Shown: in pieces, positions 1 to 6,100 of the stretch
How positions within the stretch are numbered: position 1 is the stretch's first letter
How the letters are laid out: every line of letters begins with the position of its first letter
Assembly: GCA_002329545.1 (NCBI GenBank)
Contig: DCTJ01000097.1
Span: 737-8,489, forward strand
Direction: 5' to 3'
Length of the DNA stretch: 7,753 nt
DNA from: Candidatus Omnitrophica bacterium UBA1443
GTDB taxonomy: Bacteria > Omnitrophota > Omnitrophia > Omnitrophales > Aquincolibacteriaceae
Position numbers and translations under genes: made by a program
Notes under the pieces: model-generated
The model's input: the letters and a program-made list of their open reading frames with translations, nothing else
Database searches by the model: none
What the model was told of the DNA's origin: nothing

Positions 1-734
1 TCGATTGTGATCACACCGCTCGATTCCGGAACACGAAGGAACCGGACGGGAACGTCCCGGAATTCTTTTTCGTCAAATTCTTCGCGGATAGGGATATAGA
101 CATCCACCAGCGATTCGCTCATGGGCTTGACGCCCTCGGGGAGCTGGACTTCCATGGTCCGATGAAAGGAACGGATTCTTCCGACCAGATCGATCGGTTC
201 TGTCTTCACGGATTTCATCGTTTCAAGAACACTCTTGGGCCCCTGGGCAAGGATGGCATTGGGGTCCATCCGCACTTCATCCTTCAAAAGCTTGTATCCA
301 ATCGCAGGGTCACCGGAAAAATCCGGCTGAATTTCAAGTTTTTGCATGATCACTTCATCAATCGTGATCGTCACGACCTCGGGCTCAATCATAAGGACGC
401 GCGCCTGAAAACTGGGCAGAAGAATTTCAGAATGTTCGATCCGGAACGAATACTCACCGGCCGATTTAATCTCGGAACCGATTTTGTGAAGGGCGCTAAT
501 CTCCTGGCCGGCAAGATCGACGATCAGGGATCGCGGCGCCGAAAGCGTCACCTGAATCACATGGGTCGAGAGCTTCGCGACGGTCAACTGCGGATTTTCG
601 ATCGTGACCTTCAAGGGAATCACCCGCGTCACTTCAATATTTTCCTCTCCCAGGGCGTAATACCAGAGCCCGACCGCCAGAACCAATGAGATAATCTTCA
701 GCCCCCAATTCAGACGCAGCCATTCCGGGATCAT
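1..734 (-). CDS. cdaR: CdaR / YbbR-domain regulator of diadenylate cyclase, C-terminus cut by window edge
   Basis: The minus-strand frame is open from the ATG at 734-732 to the left edge, giving 244 codons with no stop. Residues 11-27 (LKIISLVLAVGLWYYAL) form one N-terminal membrane segment. The rest is beta-rich YbbR-type repeats, roughly residues 35-127 and 130-217, with a third starting near 224. The second carries the typical pattern 'gY.l..dev..dP..ilaqGP.svl..m.sv.TepidL.g'. In the YbbR/CdaR family this layout places the repeats outside the cytoplasmic membrane, where the protein binds and modulates CdaA. The start is well fixed: AGGAG lies 5 bases upstream, and the ATG overlaps the cdaA stop as ATGA, which implies translational coupling. 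The family often has three or four repeats, so about a third or more may be missing. The family call is firm; its effect on cyclase activity here (activating or inhibiting) is unknown. Confidence 0.93.
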   Translation of the reverse strand, partial: MIPEWLRLNWGLKIISLVLAVGLWYYALGEENIEVTRVIPLKVTIENPQLTVAKLSTHVIQVTLSAPRSLIVDLAGQEISALHKIGSEIKSAGEYSFRIEHSEILLPSFQARVLMIEPEVVTITIDEVIMQKLEIQPDFSGDPAIGYKLLKDEVRMDPNAILAQGPKSVLETMKSVKTEPIDLVGRIRSFHRTMEVQLPEGVKPMSESLVDVYIPIREEFDEKEFRDVPVRFLRVPESSGVITI

Positions 735-1549
735 AGGGGCTCCTGACGCTGGAAGCGGAATATTTTCCTGTTCTTTTCGATAAACTCCTTGAGAAAATTC
801 TTGTTCTCGGCAGGATAAAAAAGTCCCTCAAGGATCCGTTTAAGGTTCTCGGCATCCAGGGCCCTGGTCAGATTGCCGGACACGGCGACCGAAATGTTAC
901 CCGTTTCCTCGGAGACAACGATACAAACCGCGTCGTTTTCTTCCGTCAGGCCGATCGCCGCACGGTGACGGGTTCCCATCGATGACGGTAGCTCCAGCGT
1001 CTGGGTCAACGGGAAAAGCGATCCACAGGAAGCGATCCGGTCGCCAACGACAATCACGCCTCCGTCATGGGTCGGGGTATGCGGATCAAAAATACTCCAG
1101 AGAAGCTCCGCGCTAACCTTGGCGTCGATCATCATCCCGCTTTCAATGTAGTTTTTAAGCCCCACTTCCCGCTCTATGGCAATCAGCGCCCCGATACGCT
1201 GGCGGGACATGTAATCCACCGCTCTCAAAATCTCTTCCATGAGACCGTTTTTTTGAAGAAAAGCGCCCGACATGGTCGTTCCAATTCTGGCGAGCGCGCG
1301 TCTCATTTCGGGTTGAAAAATAATCAGAAAGGCCACTACCCCGACCGCGAACAGTTTGGACATGACCCAGATAATGCTATTAAGCTCGAAAAATTTCGCG
1401 ACAAGAAAAAGGATGACCAAAATCAACAGCCCAAGGAGCACCTGCATCGCGCGCGTTCCCTGAAAAAAACGAATGATGGAGTACACCATCGCCCAGATCA
1501 CGAGGATTTCAACAATCGGCCGCCAGAATGAAAAAATAAGCTGAAACAT
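731..1549 (-). CDS. cdaA: Membrane diadenylate cyclase CdaA (c-di-AMP synthase)
   Basis: This 272-residue protein has the usual CdaA length and layout. Three N-terminal membrane segments lie at about residues 12-29, 36-53 and 61-78, followed by a short helical linker and a cytoplasmic DisA_N (DAC) domain at about 100-245. Family enzymes condense two ATP into c-di-AMP, a second messenger for osmotic and cell-wall homeostasis. Visible motifs are FQPEMRRALARIG (78-90), 'TPTHDGGVIV' (158-167) and 'GTRHRAAIG' (192-200) with the RHR motif intact at 194-196, then 'IVVSEETG' (210-217). The first catalytic motif reads DGG (162-164; codons GAC GGA GGC), where the commonly described form is DGA. The aspartate is kept, so activity is expected. 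The ATG follows the upstream stop by one base, with a GGAAAGAG-like ribosome site, and the TGA overlaps the cdaR start. Identification is very secure from the motifs and the cdaR neighbour. Confidence 0.96.
   Translation of the reverse strand: MFQLIFSFWRPIVEILVIWAMVYSIIRFFQGTRAMQVLLGLLILVILFLVAKFFELNSIIWVMSKLFAVGVVAFLIIFQPEMRRALARIGTTMSGAFLQKNGLMEEILRAVDYMSRQRIGALIAIEREVGLKNYIESGMMIDAKVSAELLWSIFDPHTPTHDGGVIVVGDRIASCGSLFPLTQTLELPSSMGTRHRAAIGLTEENDAVCIVVSEETGNISVAVSGNLTRALDAENLKRILEGLFYPAENKNFLKEFIEKNRKIFRFQRQEPL
740..744 (-). promoter_or_regulatory. Shine-Dalgarno of cdaR inside the cdaA 3' end
   Basis: AGGAG on the minus strand lies 5 bases before the ATG at 734 and inside the last codons of cdaA (RQEPL-stop). 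It fixes the cdaR start and supports coupled translation of the two proteins. Confidence 0.75.
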
Positions 1550-1550
1550 T

Positions 1551-1766
1551 TTATCTCTTTCCGAAAATAGTCAGGACAAGGGTCAGGATGAGGCTGAGCA
1601 AAACGCAGGTCGTGATCGGAAAATAAAAAGTGAAACTTCCGCGACGAATAAAAATATCCCCCGGAAGCTTTCCGAGCATCGGGATCTTCGAAAAAAAAGC
1701 CGCCAGAATCCCCATGCCAATCAAAATCAACCCGAAAAAAATAAGAGTTCTTGCGAAATCATTCAT
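1551..1766 (-). CDS. DUF2905 family small membrane protein
   Basis: This 71-residue protein begins MNDFARTLIFFGLILIGMGI and has two hydrophobic segments at about residues 7-25 and 47-68. A conserved polar loop joins them: 'SKIPMLGKLPGDIFIRRG' followed by 'FTFYFPITTC'. This matches the DUF2905 pattern (short, two membrane segments, LPGDI-RG loop, FYFP) in length and order. The family has no established biochemical function. The ATG at 1766 is preferred over an in-frame TTG at 1781 because GAGG sits 9 bases upstream of the ATG and the family typically starts near this Met. It is the first gene of the apparent DUF2905-cdaA-cdaR operon and ends one base before cdaA, so it is almost certainly cotranscribed. 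A role beside the cyclase in the membrane is an inference from this packing only. Confidence 0.88.
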   Translation of the reverse strand: MNDFARTLIFFGLILIGMGILAAFFSKIPMLGKLPGDIFIRRGSFTFYFPITTCVLLSLILTLVLTIFGKR

Positions 1767-1775
1767 GATCGCCCG

Positions 1776-1779
1776 CCTC
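1776..1779 (-). promoter_or_regulatory. Shine-Dalgarno deciding the DUF2905 start
   Basis: Minus-strand GAGG lies 9 bases before the ATG at 1766. It overlaps the alternative TTG at 1781-1779, which would therefore have no ribosome site of its own; this supports the shorter 71-residue protein. Confidence 0.6.
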
Positions 1780-1789
1780 AAGTTGCGCT

Positions 1790-1819
1790 AATATAACACA
1801 GCCCCTCCAGACGAGGCAA
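1790..1819 (-). promoter_or_regulatory. Candidate sigma-70-type promoter for the DUF2905-cdaA-cdaR operon
   Basis: Reading the minus strand, TTGCCT (1819-1814) resembles a -35 box. After 18 bases comes TATATT (1795-1790), which resembles a -10 box and is preceded by TGT, an extended -10 feature. Transcription would start near 1783, leaving a leader of under 20 bases that contains the ribosome site. It lies in the gap between the pyruvyl transferase stop and the operon, where a promoter is expected. This rests on consensus matching by eye; sigma factor preferences of this organism are unknown. Confidence 0.4.
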
Positions 1820-1900
1820 TGAATACTGGCCGATTCCTCATCCCCCTCCTACTAACGTTTCGGACCCTATCGCGAGGCGAAATGGCTACGGAAAAACAAT

Positions 1901-3043
1901 TTATTGCAAATGCTTTTTCAGGAAATCCATTGATTTGCTTCTTTCGTTCTCCACGATAGCATTCACCCTGTGCCAATGGATTTCCTGACTGATCGCGTCG
2001 TTAATTTTGTCTGGAGACAGATCCGTGACAAATCGGTTACTCAATCCCAGTTTACTGAGCAAAGATTCAAACCTCGCCAATCCGCGATTTACGTTGCCAA
2101 TCGCTATAAATGGCACATTAAAAAGAATCGAAAAAACGACACCATGGAATGAATCTGTGACAACAAACTTGACGTCCCGGAACCCTCTCACCCATTGGAC
2201 AGGGTTGGGGTACGAAAAATCTCCCACATTATCATCCGTTACTTTTTCCGAGCCCAGTCGTTTGTGGGGTTGCATCTCAAAAAGATTCCAGCCGAATCTT
2301 GCCGCTATCTGTTGCGCCATCAAATCTTTCTCTTGATTTTTATCCAAGATGTACACTTTCAAATCACCTGATACCCTGGGAGCATCCTCGTTCGCGAAAA
2401 TTTCCATGTATTGTTCTGCCGAAATCAACATCGTCGGATCAACCACATGAACCGCGTCATCCCGCCCCAAATATTTCTTAACCAATGCGACGCCAGTGTC
2501 TTCTCTTACGCTGATCCCATCGAATTTTCGCGCTAGCTTTCTGCACGCCCTGGTGTCCGGTTCATTTAGTTCCCAGTGAGACACACCAAATGACGCGGCA
2601 TACGCGATCCGTCGTATATTTCTTTGATTTTCCGCGAAGTCTAAAAAATAATTCCGAACATTTGGCAAATAACGAGGCCGCCAACACTGATCACTCCCCA
2701 CCACAAAGGCATCAAAACCCATCTTGTTGAGACACGACATCCCACCATCGGTCGTAATTGATTCCGTGAAATGGGAAATATATCTCTTCTGAAAACTCTT
2801 TATCTCTTTCAAAATAACGTCAGATTGATATTCACTTAAAAGCAACTTGGGGTAAATGCTTCGTCCTAATATCCTGCTTTTGGCTATGGAGGCAAACTTT
2901 CTGATGTTGGATAAACGCTTTCGGCGCCGGTCAATGACTATTGAATCGTGGCCCATCGATCGCAAAACCGTCCGCAACGCAAAAGCTTGCAAAAGTCCAC
3001 CATAATTGTCATTCAGAGGCAAGGTAAGTACGCCAATTTTCAC
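1901..3043 (-). CDS. Polysaccharide pyruvyl transferase family protein
   Basis: This is a complete 380-residue protein. Its N-terminus, MKIGVLTLPLNDNYGGLLQAFAL, has the family's typical 'NYGg.LQA.AL' motif (13-23). Further hallmarks are VVGSDQCW (114-121), 'ISVRED' (177-182), VVDPT (200-204) and VTDSFHG (295-301), the last near the nucleotide-sugar or donor site in this GT-B-like fold. Family members usually transfer pyruvate from phosphoenolpyruvate to sugars of exopolysaccharide or cell-wall polymers, although some act differently (for example CsaB-like proteins), so the exact substrate is open. The start is GTG at 3043, chosen because it gives the family N-terminus; only a weak GGAT precedes it. 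No signal peptide is seen, so a cytoplasmic location is likely. The gene is visibly more A+T-rich than flanking genes and has no glycosyltransferase neighbour in view, which fits lateral acquisition of a glycan-decoration gene. Gaps of 141 bases upstream and about 134 downstream suggest it is transcribed alone. Confidence 0.9.
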   Translation of the reverse strand: MKIGVLTLPLNDNYGGLLQAFALRTVLRSMGHDSIVIDRRRKRLSNIRKFASIAKSRILGRSIYPKLLLSEYQSDVILKEIKSFQKRYISHFTESITTDGGMSCLNKMGFDAFVVGSDQCWRPRYLPNVRNYFLDFAENQRNIRRIAYAASFGVSHWELNEPDTRACRKLARKFDGISVREDTGVALVKKYLGRDDAVHVVDPTMLISAEQYMEIFANEDAPRVSGDLKVYILDKNQEKDLMAQQIAARFGWNLFEMQPHKRLGSEKVTDDNVGDFSYPNPVQWVRGFRDVKFVVTDSFHGVVFSILFNVPFIAIGNVNRGLARFESLLSKLGLSNRFVTDLSPDKINDAISQEIHWHRVNAIVENERSKSMDFLKKHLQ

Positions 3044-3184
3044 ATCGGATCCAGAGTTTTACGCAGGAAACGCTTAATAAACAATATTGTATCGCCCGAT
3101 TCAGAAGAGGTTTACTGATATATCCCCAAAATCTTACTCTTCTCCCCTATTGGGCGCCACTCGGTTGCCGGTTGATAATGCCGC
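3044..3184. other. Intergenic gap between the giant surface protein and the pyruvyl transferase
   Basis: These 141 A+T-rich bases hold no gene. No hairpin followed by a T-run was found, so a rho-independent terminator for the giant gene is not evident. A 10-base perfect palindrome (ACAATATTGT, 3081-3090) lies about 40 bases upstream of the GTG start. It overlaps a -10-like TACAAT (minus strand, 3091-3086) that lacks a good -35 partner. Confidence 0.6.
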
Positions 3185-6100
3185 CTACAAGGAATCCCAC
3201 GATACAGGATACTGATATCCGCCCAAAACCAGGTAAAGCAAACCGCGATTGATAATATTCCTGTTGTCCGCATAAAAATTGTTCATGGTTGTAGTCGGCA
3301 GGATATAGACATCATTCCTGTGCAAGTCAACAGTGCCATGGCCGATGGTCACCGCATACGCCACGCAAAGAGGAGATAAAATATGCAAAGTTTGGTTCCC
3401 CGAATATGTCAGATTATAAAATCCGACTTCCCCCGGGTCAGAATCAGAAAAAGTTTGATTCTTTGTTCCGTTAAACTCAACGGTATTGGCGCGAACACCT
3501 ACCACCGTCCCGCCTGTCCGTGTCCAATTCCCCGCCAGCCGGAGCAAGGAGGAAAAACTGACATTGCCGGCACTCCAGTAGAAATTACCATCAATATCGA
3601 GGGTGGCGCCAGTCATATTGATCGTGCTTCCGGAATAATAAGTGTCTCCCGTGATGTTGATCTTCGCTCCGGATGTCGTTTTGGCGGTCCCCCCCGAGAA
3701 CCGCGCTGTCCCGGCCACATTAACGGTCTGGGCGCCCAGATTGATCGCGCCTGAGTTTAACCGAAAGTCTCGACCGATGTTGACAGCTCCCGTAGCGCCG
3801 GTAAAAGTCCCCCCCTCGATATAAAGATCGGTCATAAAGTTTTGGGTTCCGGCGCGGCCGTAATAGATGCCGTTCGAGATCCACGCGCTTCCCGAGATCG
3901 TGACCGCCTGGCCGTTTGCGTCAAAAAATGCCGCGTTCCCAAATCCGTTGTAAAAATTCCCTTCGATGTTCAAAGCATCGAGAAGCTTCAGACTGCCTCT
4001 GCACGTGTTTTTGAAGTTGCCGCCGATTTTAACGCCCCCGCTCCTCAGGTAAGTTGTCGTGCCCGGTTTGTTGTAGAACTTGATCGCGTTGGAATCGGTC
4101 CAGCCGGTAAAGCTGTCGAGGCCTGAAAAATTAACCGTGCCGTTATCACCTTGAAAATTGAGGTTTTGGCCGTTCAGATCAAAAGTGGTCGTCCCGCCCT
4201 GCCCGACGGAAAAATTGCTGGCAAAACGGCCTTCGTCCATCAGTTTTAACCATCCTCCCGAGGTCGCTGACCCGATTTGGATACCACCCATCTCCCAGCC
4301 CCCCAGTGTCAGCTCGGTCGCTGTGGTTGTGCGATCAAAAATGATCTTATGCCTCGATCCGGCATAACCATCATCAGCCCCTGAAAAATTTAAAACTGCA
4401 CCGGAAAAATTCAGTGAAAAATTTTGGACATTTAAGTAGGTGTTCCCGCCTTCGTTCACGGTGAAATCGCCGTCAATATCCGCATTATCGAGAAATGTCA
4501 GTCTGCCGCCGGCGGTCGCGGAACCAAGCTGAACATTGCCCAACGCTTTTCCGGCGCTCCGCATGCCGGTAACACCGTCAAAGATCACGGTGCCGCCCGC
4601 GGAGTTGAACAAATCAAGATTCGTAAGATTCAGGTTCGCCCCGGCAAAATTGAGCGTTTTCCCGCCAAGATCAAAAAGGGTGGCCCCGGTGACATTAAGA
4701 ACCGAAAAATTACCGTTAAAATCCGCATTGTCCAGCAGGGTCAACCGCCCGCCGAGCGCCGGGGTCCCAATCTGGACGTTATTAAACACATTCCCCGCGC
4801 TTCTGAGATTTGTCACTCCGTCAAAAACCACGGTCCCGTTGTTGTGATTAAATGTCCCGAGACCCGTTTGATCAAAATTTCCGGCAACGCTGAAAGTTCT
4901 GGAGGGTGCCGTAAATGAACCGCCTGAAAGAGCCACATCCCCGTCCACATCGAGTGTGGCCGCCCCCGACCTGAAAGTCCCTGACTGCTGGGAAAAACTT
5001 CCAAGAACTTTAAGAGCCGCGTTTTGTGTGATCGTTCCGCCGTAGCCCGCGCCGATCGTTAGGCTTTTCACCGTCGCGGCGACGTTGACAACACAGCTCA
5101 CGCTGTTCCGGGAATCAAAGATAACGTCATCATTCACTCCGGGGACCTTCCCGCCAAACCAGTTCGCCCCGACCGACCAAAGGTTCGTTCCGGTGCCGCC
5201 CATCCAGGTAAAATCACTTATCGTGGTATCGACCCACAGCTCATGAACCACGGTCGTCTCGTTCCCCAACAGATCGGTCTCCGTGATCACAAGTTCGTTT
5301 TTGCCGTCCACGAGGTTCGCGAACGCCTTGGTCCTGGCAACGCCGTCGATCGTGTAGGCGATGGTAATGTCCCGCTTGTTCGTCAGCCCCGGTGTTTTGG
5401 GATCGATCACAAGCGTATGTGTGCCGACCAGCCCGAAACGGCCGTCCGGACCGTTTAGCGGCCAGTATTCCCGCCTTTTCGTATCCACATTGAACGTCCA
5501 GTTCACAACCTGGGGAACGCCGTTGATCCTGAGTGCCCCGGTCATTTTGTAAGTTCCGTTCAGATACGTACCGGCAAGCGTTCCCTTTAACGGGATCGTA
5601 AACGTCTCGCGATAACCCGTCACATCCCCCTGCGCGTTCCTCACCACCCCCGTCCGCACGACCTTGTATAAAAAGTTCCCGTCACCATCAAACACATGCT
5701 CCTCAAAGCCCGTCACATTCCCGTTCCGATCCTGGGTCTCCTTGTAGCGAATCGCCGTGAAATCACCATACGTGCCCGCGTCCCCGAGCCCCATCAAAAG
5801 ATAGCCTGCGCCCGCCACATTCTTCGTCCAGAGCTCCTCGATAAACACCCTCACGTCACCCGCCACCTCCACCGGCCGCGAAACCGACTGCGAGATACCG
5901 TCAATCAGCATCGTCCCTCCCAAGACGTACTTTCCGTTGGCATAGATACCATTAAGCAGCTTGTTGCCGGGAAGTGTGAACGTCTCGCGGTACGATGTGA
6001 GCGCGTTGCCGACATAAACCATTCCGGAGCGGGCAATCTTGTACAGGAAATTTCCCAAGGCGTCGTAAATATTCTCTTCAAACGATGTCACGCGGCCTGC

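Noticed and set aside
162..689. Long plus-strand open frame opposite cdaR
   Set aside because: It is antisense to a clear YbbR-domain protein, is rich in Arg/His as expected for a reverse-frame shadow, and shows no family motif.
1067..1531. Plus-strand open frame opposite cdaA
   Set aside because: It is a shadow of the well-conserved cyclase gene, with low-complexity charged sequence and no motif.
1779..1781. TTG as an alternative DUF2905 start
   Set aside because: It overlaps the GAGG ribosome site of the ATG at 1766 and adds five residues not typical of the family.
1885..1915. Possible terminator after the pyruvyl transferase (CAAT-AA-ATTG followed by TTTTT on the minus strand)
   Set aside because: The stem is only four A+T-rich pairs with a 2-base loop and overlaps the stop codon; it is too weak to call.
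1788..1976. 62-residue minus-strand open frame between the pyruvyl transferase and DUF2905
   Set aside because: It overlaps the 3' end of the pyruvyl transferase in another frame and the candidate promoter, and has no recognisable motif or ribosome site.
3086..3114. Promoter for the pyruvyl transferase (TACAAT with TAAACC 17 bases upstream)
   Set aside because: The -35 box matches consensus at only about half the positions and there is no extended -10, so it is not supported as a promoter call.
4813..5004. Small minus-strand frame inside the giant gene
   Set aside because: It is an out-of-frame shadow of the beta-solenoid coding sequence.
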